From assembly GCA_035449045.1 (NCBI GenBank), contig DAOTKC010000002.1, positions 1 through 64,000 on the forward strand: 64,000 nt of DNA. Reading direction: 5' to 3'. Source of the DNA: DAOTKC01 sp035449045. GTDB lineage: Bacteria; Bacillota; Clostridia; Christensenellales; CAG-917. The notes under the pieces are model-generated. The model saw nothing but the letters and a program-made list of their open reading frames with translations. It had not been told where the DNA came from and did not search any database. The position numbers and the translations under genes are program-made. Shown piece by piece: positions 8,493-16,472 of the stretch; the first letter of the stretch is position 1, and each line of letters starts with the position of its first letter.

Positions 8493-9119
8493 ATGAAAAA
8501 AACATTGCTCACCATTATTGCCGCCGCCGCTTGCCTCGTAATCGCGCTTACTTTTTTAGGCTGCAATAAGACCGATCCCTCCGAAATCGACGCTTTTTAC
8601 AAAAAGATGATCGAAGCCAACAGCGTCACCGCCGAGACGAAGATGACCATGTCGCACGACGGCCTAAGCATGACAAGCATCAATATCACCGAGTATGACG
8701 GCGATAAAATTCACACCCGGGCCTGGATGGAAGGCGAAGAGGACGACGTCGACGAACAATACGCTCAAATTTTCGAAGCCGAAGAGCTGATTCGCACTTA
8801 TGAAAAAGAGGACGGTGTTTGGACGATGACCGAAGAGCCGTTTGATGATATTTATAGAAGTTTCACGCTCGGCCAATACGATTTGGTTTTCAAATCCGAA
8901 AACTACGAATATAACAGTGCGACCAAGAAGTTTGAGTATAAGAAAACCGACGGCAAGGTAATAATCGAAAACGCCGAATATACTTATCTCACAATCGAGT
9001 TCAAGGGCACTACCTGCATTATAAGCATGGCCGGCGAGACCGAATTTGCCTCCTTTGAGGCGACCGCGACCTTGAAGAATGTCGGAAAAACCACAGTTTC
9101 GCTTCCCACAGTCGGTTAA
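8493..9119 (+). CDS. small lipoprotein of unknown function
   Basis: 208 residues. A lipoprotein signal peptide is clear: MKK, a hydrophobic stretch, and the lipobox LGC at about residues 22-24, with lipidation at Cys 24. The mature part is acidic and rich in beta-prone segments (AETKMTMSHDGLSMTSINI, VIIENAEYTYLTIEF). It resembles small Clostridia lipoproteins of the LolA/LppX-like or DUF6612-like type, but I cannot name a family. It has its own promoter and a terminator directly downstream, so it is a single-gene unit. It is similar in design to the lipoproteins at 10747 and 12040. Confidence 0.8.
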   Translation: MKKTLLTIIAAAACLVIALTFLGCNKTDPSEIDAFYKKMIEANSVTAETKMTMSHDGLSMTSINITEYDGDKIHTRAWMEGEEDDVDEQYAQIFEAEELIRTYEKEDGVWTMTEEPFDDIYRSFTLGQYDLVFKSENYEYNSATKKFEYKKTDGKVIIENAEYTYLTIEFKGTTCIISMAGETEFASFEATATLKNVGKTTVSLPTVG

Positions 9120-9140
9120 ACAGTTAAATATATAAAAAAA

Positions 9141-9168
9141 GCCAAGGCTGCTACCTTGGCTTTTTTTT
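9141..9168. terminator. bidirectional Rho-independent terminator
   Basis: GCCAAGG / CCTTGGC stem with a 6-nt loop, A7 before and T8 after. It ends the lipoprotein transcript and would also work on the other strand. Confidence 0.9.
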
Positions 9169-9180
9169 ATGCATTTTACC

Positions 9181-9387
9181 ATTTATAGTAGGATAGGGAT
9201 TCAGCGAGGGCGAACTTACCAACGTAGTCCTGAAGTTTTCGGGCGGCGACTGTGTTTAACCGCCGACGGCATGTTTGATGGAGTGGATTGCCATTTTGCC
9301 ATTACTATTAAGGTCTAAACGATGCCACTCTCACCCTTCCTGCCGTAGGCGAGTGCGACTGACGAACTTGCCGCACTAAACTAAACG
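9181..9387 (+). ncRNA. possible small RNA unit or gene remnant between two terminators
   Basis: About 200 nt lie between two rightward terminators and upstream of no rightward gene. A weak -10-like TATAGT at 9185-9190 lies at the left edge. The middle can fold into CGGCA (9267-9271) with TGCCG (9341-9345), and further in GAGTGG (9281-9286) with CCACTC (9325-9330), separated by an internal loop of 9 and 10 nt. This recalls long hairpin RNAs with an open bubble such as 6S RNA, but no conserved 6S sequence was recognised. Short open frames (for example GFSEGELTNVVLKF) could instead mean a decayed coding sequence. Confidence 0.25.
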
Positions 9388-9415
9388 GAACCGCGGTAAC
9401 CGCGGTTCTTTTTTA
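9388..9415 (+). terminator. Rho-independent terminator (rightward)
   Basis: Perfect 9-bp stem GAACCGCGG / CCGCGGTTC with loop TAA, followed by T7. The left side lacks a strong A run, so it acts mainly on rightward transcripts, although the next gene is leftward. That implies a rightward transcript starting within 9170-9390. Confidence 0.8.
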
Positions 9416-9419
9416 CTCT

Positions 9420-10520
9420 TTAATTAATATCGCCGATAAATTTTAAGCGCGAAGGGTCGATTATTCCCGAAGGGTCGAAAAAAAATTTTTTAATGCGCTC
9501 GGGGTAAGTGAGCAGCGTCATGCCGTCGATGTTGAGTCGGCAATTAATGACGTAGTTTTTCCCGAACTCGGTCGTCATCTCCTTGTAGACGGGGCAGTAA
9601 ATATAAAATCCCTTTTCCAAAAGATACTTAAACCGCGCGTCGGATGGCGGAAAGGTGCAGCCGAAGGGCGAAATAAAGACGGGCGTTCTTCCCACAATCG
9701 GCGCGATTTTATTTATCCAATTCTCGGTGTCGGCTTTAAGCTCGGCAAGAGTAATGCTTTTGTCGCGGAATTTTTTCATGTGGGAATAGCTGTGGCTCGC
9801 TATCGTCCATCCCGAAGCCTTCAAGCGCTCGGCGACCAACTCGGCCTGCGACTCGGCAATGAATTTTTCAAAACCGGTGAGCGTAGTGGTGCGGTAGCCG
9901 AAGACGCCCTGATAGCCGGTGACGGCGATGGTGCCTTTGGCGCCGTTTATCGAAAAATCGGGATGTTTGGCGACGAAATCGTCCAAAATGGGAATGACGT
10001 CGCCTTCGTAGTCGTATTTTGCGCCGTTCTTGCTCATAACAACCACCGTCACCCGTCCATCCCCGTCGACGGTAAGCCGCTCGGCAAAGCCGCTGTTCTT
10101 CATATAGTCGTAATAATTGACGTCGTCCACCGAAATGACCAGCGGTTTTTTGCCCTTGGGAAGATAGATGGGCTTTTTCACCACGTTGCCGTTTTCGTCT
10201 AGCCTTGCTATATCGCCAAGATTAATAAGCACAAAGCCGCCCTGATAGAGCTTGGGCAAAATTGCCTTGAACTCCGACTTCGTCACCATCCAGTCGTGGT
10301 AGCCTTGGCGGTTGGGCGAGGCGAACGCTTTCTCGGGCTCCAATATCAGGCTGTGAAAAAAGATGTGATGAATTTTCCCCTCGTAGCGCTCAAACCCGTT
10401 AACTTGCGAGGCTTGGGGTTGAGCGGCTTGGGCCGCAACAGCTTCGGCTTGTCCCAAAAGCGGCATAAAAAGCGCCGCTAGTGCCAGCATAACAATAAAG
10501 ATAAGAGTTATTTTTTTCAT
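9420..10520 (-). CDS. exported polysaccharide deacetylase-like protein
   Basis: About 366 residues from the ATG at 10520. MKKITLIFIVMLALAALFMP is a signal peptide, probably cut near QAEAVAAQ. The rest has the NodB/carbohydrate esterase 4 fold: the metal-site region VISVDDVNYYDYM replaces the usual TFDD, and the HSYSH motif (SHSYSHMKKF) supplies the two metal-binding histidines. FISPFGCTFPPSDARFK corresponds to the RxPY-like motif 3. It probably deacetylates an extracellular or cell wall polymer, substrate unknown. A TTG-started longer frame to 10580 would bury the signal peptide and is rejected. It is convergent with the terminator at 9388. Confidence 0.82.
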   Translation of the reverse strand: MKKITLIFIVMLALAALFMPLLGQAEAVAAQAAQPQASQVNGFERYEGKIHHIFFHSLILEPEKAFASPNRQGYHDWMVTKSEFKAILPKLYQGGFVLINLGDIARLDENGNVVKKPIYLPKGKKPLVISVDDVNYYDYMKNSGFAERLTVDGDGRVTVVVMSKNGAKYDYEGDVIPILDDFVAKHPDFSINGAKGTIAVTGYQGVFGYRTTTLTGFEKFIAESQAELVAERLKASGWTIASHSYSHMKKFRDKSITLAELKADTENWINKIAPIVGRTPVFISPFGCTFPPSDARFKYLLEKGFYIYCPVYKEMTTEFGKNYVINCRLNIDGMTLLTYPERIKKFFFDPSGIIDPSRLKFIGDIN

Positions 10521-10688
10521 TTTTCGACTTATAGTCCCTTTTATTGTTATTATTCGCCGTAGCGCCGCATTTATTATCAAATAAACGCGAGCGTGCGCGG
10601 GGTATTGCGCTTAAGCTTATTCAAACGCTCAAGTTTAATTAAGAATAATTGCAATCTTTTCAAGCGTGATAAAAAATCTTCACTAAGG

Positions 10689-10717
10689 TTGTGCCCGCGA
10701 AAACGTAGTGATATAAT
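10689..10717 (+). promoter_or_regulatory. promoter of the 10747 lipoprotein gene
   Basis: TTGTGC, 17-bp spacer, TATAAT. A GAGGGA ribosome site follows, then ATG at 10747. Confidence 0.75.
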
Positions 10718-10746
10718 GGCTTTATCAACTAAATGAGGGAACAGAT

Positions 10747-11256
10747 ATGAAAAAGTTTTTTATGGTCTCGGCTGCCTTATTGTCGCTGGTCGTTCTCGCG
10801 GCGGGGCTGCTCGCCTGCGATGCGCTCATGGGATCGGAGACATATACTGCGGAAGAGGGCTTTTCGATAACGATGTCCAAGGGATTCTATAAAAAGGATA
10901 TGATAGCTTTCACCGCCTATTGGGAGAGCTCCTACGCCATAGTTACCACGTTAAAGGAGAACTTCTCCGATTTAGGCGCGCTCGGCATAGGCGCAAGCGC
11001 CACGCTCGGCGAATATATGCAGGTCATCATTACGGTTAACAACTATACTGGAAAGGAAATACAAAACAGCGCCGACGGCAAGTTTGTCTATTTTACATAC
11101 GAGGCAACCGTCAGCGGCCGCGATTATTTCTATCTCGCCACTGCCGCAAAGGGCAGCGATTCGTTTTGGCTCACCAATTTTGCCTGCGAGACCAAAAACA
11201 AGGACAAATATCAAGAGAAGTTCTTGAGCTGGGCGGCGACTATCGAGGTAAATTAG
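10747..11256 (+). CDS. small lipoprotein of unknown function
   Basis: 169 residues with a clear lipoprotein signal: MKKFFMVSAALLSLVVLAAG and lipobox LLAC, with Cys at about residue 24. The mature part (TYTAEEGFSITMSKGFYKKD, VTTLKENFSDLGALG, YEATVSGRDYFYLATAAKGSDSFWLTNFAC) reads like a PsbP/DUF-type beta-sheet domain as found in small Gram-positive lipoproteins that begin with a FSI.mP segment. This is a pattern resemblance only. It would be anchored on the outer face of the cytoplasmic membrane. Confidence 0.8.
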   Translation: MKKFFMVSAALLSLVVLAAGLLACDALMGSETYTAEEGFSITMSKGFYKKDMIAFTAYWESSYAIVTTLKENFSDLGALGIGASATLGEYMQVIITVNNYTGKEIQNSADGKFVYFTYEATVSGRDYFYLATAAKGSDSFWLTNFACETKNKDKYQEKFLSWAATIEVN

Positions 11257-11339
11257 GTTATTTAGACCAATAAAAGCTTTCGCATATTACGGGCGCAGGC
11301 GGCAATAATACTTTGAGCGGTAAGGCCGCAGGCTTAATT

Positions 11340-11834
11340 ATGAGGTATTTCGGTTTTCCCCCTTATTTTAACGAGAGTTCAAAGGTGTTGATTCTCGGCA
11401 GTTTTCCGAGCGTTAAGTCGCGGGAGTCGGGCTTTTTTTACGGCAACAACCAAAACCGGTTTTGGCGCGTGCTCGCCTGCGCGCTTCATGATAGCCTTCC
11501 CAAAAGCGTCGAGGAAAAGAAAGAGATGCTTTTTCGGCACGGCATCGCCGTCTGGGACATCGTGGCAAGCTGCGAAATCGAAGGCTCCATGGACGGCTCG
11601 ATTAAAAATATCGAGGTCGCAGACCTCTACGAGGTGTTGAAGCGCGCAAAAATCCAAAAAATCCTTCTAAACGGCTCTTTTGCGGCAAAAATATTCAAAA
11701 AACACTATTCCGAGCTTACCCAAATCTCCCTTTTTCTGCCCTCGACAAGCCCCGCCAACGCGCGGTTTAACGCCGATGTTTGGCTGGGCGCGTTTAATGA
11801 TGTTTCCGTAAAAGAGTCAAAAAACATAGAATAA
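11340..11834 (+). CDS. Mug/UDG superfamily DNA glycosylase (DNA-deoxyinosine glycosylase type)
   Basis: 164 residues from the ATG at 11340. The N-terminal LILGSFPSVKSRESGFFYGN is the GxFPS motif that in uracil-DNA glycosylase relatives positions the catalytic water. NNQNRFWRVL follows as in Mug-like enzymes. The C-terminal LPSTSPANARF is the second conserved motif, minus the histidine of classical UDG. This combination fits the clade annotated as DNA-deoxyinosine (hypoxanthine) glycosylase, which removes deaminated bases. A TTG start at 11313 would add nine residues and cannot be excluded. Confidence 0.85.
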   Translation: MRYFGFPPYFNESSKVLILGSFPSVKSRESGFFYGNNQNRFWRVLACALHDSLPKSVEEKKEMLFRHGIAVWDIVASCEIEGSMDGSIKNIEVADLYEVLKRAKIQKILLNGSFAAKIFKKHYSELTQISLFLPSTSPANARFNADVWLGAFNDVSVKESKNIE

Positions 11835-11975
11835 ATAGTTTATAAAAGCAGTTTTTGCCGAAATCGGCGCGAAAAGTGTGCGGTTTTTCGGGAATTAGGG
11901 GCTTTTAAGGTTTTTTGAAGTAGGTTTTTATATTTCATTCTAAAAGCGGCGATTCAACTTATTTATTGAACACTG

Positions 11976-12003
11976 TTGACAGCCGTTAAGCGTATGTTAT
12001 AAT
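11976..12003 (+). promoter_or_regulatory. consensus promoter of the 12040 lipoprotein gene
   Basis: TTGACA, 16-bp spacer, TATAAT: both hexamers are perfect. A small AAGCC/GGCTT hairpin and AGGAGG follow before the ATG at 12040, so the gene is probably well expressed. Confidence 0.85.
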
Positions 12004-12039
12004 GAAAGCAAGCCTATCGGCTTAAATAGGAGGAATAAA

Positions 12040-12801
12040 ATGAAAAAGCTGAGGATTGTCGCGCTTATAGCGGTGCTGGCTATCGCGGCGGGCGCGCTTG
12101 CCGCCTGCAATTTCGACTTCGACAAATACCTTCACGACGAGGAAACGCCCGACTACAATTTTTCGGAGGGCGCGGCGAGCGAAATCGAGCTTTTCTTCAC
12201 CGCCATAAACAATGAAAAGCCTAACGGCACTTTTGTATTCAAAATCAAGTCCACCACGTATACCGATACCGGCGAAGTGGAAGGGGGCGAAGAGGGCGAG
12301 GTCACCTCTCAGATGTTGTCGGAAGGCGGCAAGGATTACCGCAAGCATACCGTCGTCAAAGGCGGCAAAAACTTAAGCATGGTTATCACGGATGACGGAA
12401 CTGCCTATCTCGACAACGACTTAAAAACCTACGCTTCCGAAAGCTACTCCGCCTTCTCCAACTTTGGACACGCAGTCGAAGCCGCATGGAATTGGGCAAA
12501 GGTTCAACTTGAGAACGCCGGCGGGACTGCGCTTTGGACATTCGTCGAGAAGACCAAGCTTAAAATAAACGACAAAACCGGCCGCGAAATCGACGCTTTC
12601 GAGTTTTTATATAATTCGGCGCCGGACGGCACGAAGATGCGCGTCTATTTCTTGCGCACCTTCATTTCGATGGAAAAACTTGTCTACGAGTATTATTCGG
12701 ATGGAATCATGACCAGTAAAGTCGAGATGTTCATTTCTTTCGGCGCAACGCCCGCAGCTTCCGACTTTTCACTCACGCCCGAAGGCTATACGGCACATTA
12801 A
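12040..12801 (+). CDS. lipoprotein of unknown function
   Basis: 253 residues. The signal peptide MKKLRIVALIAVLAIAAGAL ends in lipobox LAAC at about residues 20-23. The mature part is acidic, with alternating beta-type segments (GTFVFKIKSTTYTDTGEVEG, LSMVITDDGTAYLDNDLKTY, MRVYFLRTFISMEKLVYEYY) like a solvent-exposed LolA/LppX-type barrel, but no family is recognised. It is a single-gene unit with a consensus promoter and a downstream terminator. It is the third lipoprotein in 4 kb, and the three share design but not clear sequence. Confidence 0.8.
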   Translation: MKKLRIVALIAVLAIAAGALAACNFDFDKYLHDEETPDYNFSEGAASEIELFFTAINNEKPNGTFVFKIKSTTYTDTGEVEGGEEGEVTSQMLSEGGKDYRKHTVVKGGKNLSMVITDDGTAYLDNDLKTYASESYSAFSNFGHAVEAAWNWAKVQLENAGGTALWTFVEKTKLKINDKTGREIDAFEFLYNSAPDGTKMRVYFLRTFISMEKLVYEYYSDGIMTSKVEMFISFGATPAASDFSLTPEGYTAH

Positions 12802-12838
12802 ACCAACGACTTTTTAATTTTTAACGACTTATGAAAAA

Positions 12839-12867
12839 GCCTTGCACACGCAAGGCCTCTTGTTTTT
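12839..12867. terminator. bidirectional terminator between lipoprotein gene and dpaB
   Basis: GCCTTGC / GCAAGGC with loop ACAC. The right side continues CTCTTGTTTTT. On the minus strand the stem is followed by TTTTTC, so it can serve both convergent genes. Confidence 0.75.
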
Positions 12868-12938
12868 GGCTTTGATTTTTCCGAGTTTTTGGATAAAACC
12901 TTAGTTTTTTTTACATGCGCCGGGGTCAAGATAAAAGA

Positions 12939-13505
12939 TTAGCGCATGACGGGCTGGAGCTGGCGGCCGAGCAGCGCCTGCTTTAAGGCCTCGGGAATAA
13001 GGCTTGTGTCGGCAATAAGCGAGTTTACTTTCTTTTCGGGGTTGTCCTGCCGGAAGGGAACGAAAAAGATGTTTTTGGTGTTTAAAAGCTGGCCTAGGTT
13101 CCTCGCGTTGGCGCCGAGGGCGTCGTTGCTCGAGATAGAGATGAGCACGGGCTTATTATTCCTTAGCTCGGCTTTGACCGCCATAGTGACGGGCGTATCG
13201 GTGATGCCGTTGGCTATCTTGGCCAAAGTGTTGCCGGTGCAGGGCGCGACCAAAATTATATCGAGTCCAAGGACGGTGCCAACCGGCTCGGCGTCCGCTA
13301 TCGTTGTAATGACGGTGCGGCCGCACTTTTGTTCGCAAAGCTTTAAAAAATCCGCCGCTTTTCCGAACTTGGTGTCCATTTGGGCGGCGTTGAAGCTCAT
13401 GATGGGGTAGATGTCGTAGCCTTCCGAGACGAGCGTGTCCATCACCGAAAAAATCTCCTTGAAGGTGCAGAACGAGCCCGTCAGCGCGAATCCGATTTTT
13501 GCCAT
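12939..13505 (-). CDS. dpaB: dipicolinate synthase subunit B
   Basis: 188 residues, the size of SpoVFB. It is a flavoprotein-fold subunit that, with DpaA, makes dipicolinic acid from dihydrodipicolinate in the mother cell for the spore core. Seen: KIGFALTGSFCTFKEI at the N-terminus, IILVAPCTGNTLAKIANGITDTPVTMAVKA in the centre, and ISISSNDALGANARNLG and FVPFRQDNPEKKVNS near the end, all characteristic of the family. It starts 8 bp after dpaA and is plainly co-transcribed. It is strong evidence that the organism makes endospores. The usual neighbours asd and dapG/dapA are not here. Confidence 0.95.
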   Translation of the reverse strand: MAKIGFALTGSFCTFKEIFSVMDTLVSEGYDIYPIMSFNAAQMDTKFGKAADFLKLCEQKCGRTVITTIADAEPVGTVLGLDIILVAPCTGNTLAKIANGITDTPVTMAVKAELRNNKPVLISISSNDALGANARNLGQLLNTKNIFFVPFRQDNPEKKVNSLIADTSLIPEALKQALLGRQLQPVMR

Positions 13506-13513
13506 AATTCCTC

Positions 13514-14251
13514 CTACAACTTTACAAAAGTGAAATAATGCTTGAACGTCTCAATCATCAGCCGTCCCGCCTCTTTATACATGAAGCGCGCAGGAATAGC
13601 CGGCTCGATGTGGACGGTGCGGTTGAGCTTTTCGGCGGCGGCGAGGTCGATGCCGTAGGGCGGCGAAGCCAGCTCGAAATAAACGGCGTCCTCCTTCATT
13701 TCGTTAAGCTCGCGCTCGTCGAGAACGAGGGCGGGCGCGGTGTTCACTATGGTGTCGAACTTGTCGAGCTCCCATGCGCCGGTTGTCACCGAGGGCACGC
13801 CGTTTTGAACCTTGGAGGTGTCCCGCGACGCCACCGCGAATTTGGCGCCGGTATCCCAAAGAAGCTTGGTCAGCGCCTTGCCTATCCGTCCGTAGCCGAT
13901 AATAAGAATTTTCTGCTTAAAGAGGCTGAAGCCCGACTTTTCGATGATAAGCGCCAGCGCGCCCTCCGCCGTGAGTTTTGCGTTGGCCTCGACAAACTCG
14001 AAGTCGGAAAGAAAGGGAACGAACATCGACGACTTAAGCGCCTTTATAGTCTCGTTCGACGCCCTGCCGGCGAACACCATACTACCCACCTCGATATTTA
14101 GGGCCTCCTCAGGGCTTAAAGTTTTGTTCGGCGCGTAAATCAAGGCTTGCCGAATCCCTTCCTCGGCAAACACAAGATATTTTTTCAGTTCGCGCTCGCA
14201 AAATTTAAGCCTGTTGTCCTCTCCTATAAAAGTAAATTCCAAAGCTTGCAT
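13514..14251 (-). CDS. dpaA: dipicolinate synthase subunit A
   Basis: 245 residues from the ATG at 14251, chosen because FTFIGEDNRLKFCERELKKY then aligns with the start of SpoVFA (AVIGGDARQLE...) and GGTGAT precedes it. A longer form from 14347 would add 32 residues. The central Rossmann motif KILIIGYGRIGKALTKLL binds NAD(P). DTIVNTAPALVLDE and YFELASPPYGID match the conserved C-terminal half, and AEKLNRTVHIEPAIPARFMYKEAGRLM matches the end. With DpaB it forms the enzyme for spore dipicolinate. Sporulation control (sigma-K type) is expected from known biology, but no such promoter was identified here. Confidence 0.92.
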   Translation of the reverse strand: MQALEFTFIGEDNRLKFCERELKKYLVFAEEGIRQALIYAPNKTLSPEEALNIEVGSMVFAGRASNETIKALKSSMFVPFLSDFEFVEANAKLTAEGALALIIEKSGFSLFKQKILIIGYGRIGKALTKLLWDTGAKFAVASRDTSKVQNGVPSVTTGAWELDKFDTIVNTAPALVLDERELNEMKEDAVYFELASPPYGIDLAAAEKLNRTVHIEPAIPARFMYKEAGRLMIETFKHYFTFVKL

Positions 14252-14430
14252 TTCATCACCATAGTGTATGTTATGCTTATAATTTTGAGCGCGTTCATAG
14301 CCTAGGGACAATGAAAATAAGGGCGCGAGCAATCCGATTTCGCTCATTTTGCTAATTGATTTTGGATAAAAAGCAGAATATCTTCAGCTTAGAGAAAAGC
14401 TAACTTAATTTGCGGTTTTTATAAAAAGTA

Positions 14431-14439
14431 TGGTAAAAT
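14431..14439 (+). promoter_or_regulatory. extended -10 promoter giving a probably leaderless mRNA
   Basis: TGGTAAAAT with a TTGCGG 18 bp upstream. The expected start point (about 7 nt downstream) coincides with the ATG at 14446. There is no Shine-Dalgarno. Confidence 0.55.
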
Positions 14440-14445
14440 AAAAAT

Positions 14446-16290
14446 ATGGCATTCCTTCCCGTCGAGCGAAAAGATGGCGAAATATTCGATTTTATTTTGG
14501 TGTCGACCGACGCCTACGTCGACCACCCCTCCTTCGGCCACGCAATAATCTCGCGGCTTGTCGAGAGCGAGGGTTTTTTGGTAGGAATAATTCCCCAGCC
14601 CAAAACCGACGCCGAGTATACCGCGCTCGGCGCGCCCAAAGAGGGCTTTTTAGTATCGGGCGGCGTCGTCGACAGCATGGTCAACAACTACACGGTGGCG
14701 AGGCGGCGGCGGGATAGCGACAGCTACAGCGAGGGCGGAAGAGTGGGGCGGACACCCGACCGCGCCGTCACCGTCCACACCAAAAATTTAAAGCGGCTTT
14801 TTCCTAATGTTCCCGTTTTAATCGGCGGCATCGAAGCGAGCTTGAGGCGGTTTGCCCACTACGACTATTGGGCCGACAAAGTGATGCCGTCCATTCTTTT
14901 CGACTGCCGCGCCGACCTTCTCGTCTACGGCATGGGCGAAGTCCCGCTCCTTGAAATTCTCGCCCTGATAAAGCGGGGCGCGAGGTTGGAAAAAATAAAA
15001 GACGTCCGCGGCACCGCCTATATTTCGGACTTTGAGAAGCTATCCAAAAAAGTAAAATCGGAGATGGAAAACGGCGAAGCGGTAATGCTTCCCAGCTTTG
15101 AGAGGACAGCATCCGACAAACTTGCTTTTATCGAGGCGTTTAACGTTGAATACCGTAACAGCACTTTTAACGGTTCAAAACGACTCGTTCAACCCCATAA
15201 TATTGAATTTGTCGTTATAAACCCGCCGGCGCGGCCGCCTTCAACCGCCGAGCTGGACAGAGTCTACGCATTGCCCTTTGAGCGGAATTTCCATCCCCGC
15301 TACCGTGACGGCGTGCCCGCGCTTTCCGAGGTCAAGTTTTCCTTGACCTCTCACCGCGGCTGTTTCGGAGCGTGCAATTACTGCGCCGTCACGCTTCACC
15401 AAGGCGCGGCGATAATAAAGCGCAGTAAAGAGAGCTTAATTGCCGAAGCCGAAAAGCTGAAAGCTTTGCCCGATTTCAAGGGCTATATTCACGACGTGGG
15501 CGGGCCGACCGCCAACTTCCGCGATGCGAGATGCAGTGTGCGCGGCGAGGCGGGCAGCTGCTCGGGCAAAAGCTGCATAGGAAGCAGCGTCTGCCCCAAT
15601 CTTGTCGCCGACCACTCCGAATATCTGGATATTCTGCGTGCGCTCCGAAAGCTAGAAGGCGTCAAAAAAGTGTTTATCCGAAGCGGAATCAGGTTTGACT
15701 ATCTTTTAATGGACTCCGATTTCAAAAGCGTGCTTGCCGAGCTCGTCGAGCACCACATCAGCGGCCAGCTCAAGGTGGCGCCCGAACACTCCTCGGCGCG
15801 CGTCTTAAAGCTTATGAACAAACCGCCTTTCGAGGTCTACCTCAAGTTTGCCGAGCAATACAAAAAAACGAACAAGGCGCGGGGGATAGAGCAGTATCTC
15901 GTGCCCTATCTAATAAGCTCCCATCCCGGCTGCACGGTAAATGACGCCATAGACCTAGCGCGGTATTTAAAATCAATCGGATATATGCCGCTTCAGGTGC
16001 AGGATTTCTATCCTACGCCGGGCACCAAATCGACGGCGATGTATTGGACTGGTATAGACCCCGATACCATGGAGGAGATTTACGTCGCGAGGAGCGGCGC
16101 CGAAAAGAGCACCCAGCGCGCCCTTTTGCAATACCGCTTAGATAAAAACCGCGGCATAATCAAAGACGCGCTGATTGAAGCCGGCCGTCTTAACTTAATG
16201 GGCGAAGGGCCGAATTGCCTCATAAAAAGCGACAAAGTCCTCCGTGAAAAATCCAAAAAGCGGCAAAACCCGCCCAAAGCGAAAAAATAA
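14446..16290 (+). CDS. YgiQ family radical SAM protein
   Basis: 614 residues, close to the family norm. The N-terminal third (FILVSTDAYVDHPSFGHAII, GFLVGIIPQP, FLVSGGVVDSMVNNYT) is the YgiQ-specific region. The radical SAM motif CFGACNYC (C-x3-C-x2-C) is at about residue 305, in TSHRGCFGACNYC. It is followed by GYIHDVGGPTANFRDARC and a cysteine-rich stretch (CSGKSC, SSVCPN) typical of the family, then IRSGIRFDYLL and VAPEHSSARVLKLMNKP. The biological reaction of YgiQ is not known. The C-terminus is lysine-rich. It is a monocistronic gene. Confidence 0.93.
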   Translation: MAFLPVERKDGEIFDFILVSTDAYVDHPSFGHAIISRLVESEGFLVGIIPQPKTDAEYTALGAPKEGFLVSGGVVDSMVNNYTVARRRRDSDSYSEGGRVGRTPDRAVTVHTKNLKRLFPNVPVLIGGIEASLRRFAHYDYWADKVMPSILFDCRADLLVYGMGEVPLLEILALIKRGARLEKIKDVRGTAYISDFEKLSKKVKSEMENGEAVMLPSFERTASDKLAFIEAFNVEYRNSTFNGSKRLVQPHNIEFVVINPPARPPSTAELDRVYALPFERNFHPRYRDGVPALSEVKFSLTSHRGCFGACNYCAVTLHQGAAIIKRSKESLIAEAEKLKALPDFKGYIHDVGGPTANFRDARCSVRGEAGSCSGKSCIGSSVCPNLVADHSEYLDILRALRKLEGVKKVFIRSGIRFDYLLMDSDFKSVLAELVEHHISGQLKVAPEHSSARVLKLMNKPPFEVYLKFAEQYKKTNKARGIEQYLVPYLISSHPGCTVNDAIDLARYLKSIGYMPLQVQDFYPTPGTKSTAMYWTGIDPDTMEEIYVARSGAEKSTQRALLQYRLDKNRGIIKDALIEAGRLNLMGEGPNCLIKSDKVLREKSKKRQNPPKAKK

Positions 16291-16472
16291 GCCGTCTCTA
16301 TCGGCCTAATATTTCTGCAATTTTTACCCAAAAACTCATAAATTCTGACAACGCAATAATTTAAGGCATTTAATACAGTCCCGATTAATTGCTTAATTTC
16401 CTAATAAAATCAAACAAAAAACCCGCGAAACTAATCCCGCAAGAAAAGCAAATAAATTTAAAATATCAGCGT

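Noticed and set aside
9372..9410. GGAACCGCGG followed by CCGCGGTTC looks like the T-box antiterminator/terminator pair
   Set aside because: The canonical AGGGTGGNACCGCG is only half matched, no Stem I with specifier loop was seen upstream, and no tRNA-synthetase or amino acid gene lies downstream on that strand.
10296..10481. Short plus-strand open frame inside the polysaccharide deacetylase region
   Set aside because: It is antisense to a gene with clear signal peptide and NodB motifs, and its product has no family features. The same applies to the many long antisense frames within GC-rich genes such as moeA, dhaK, floA and larA.
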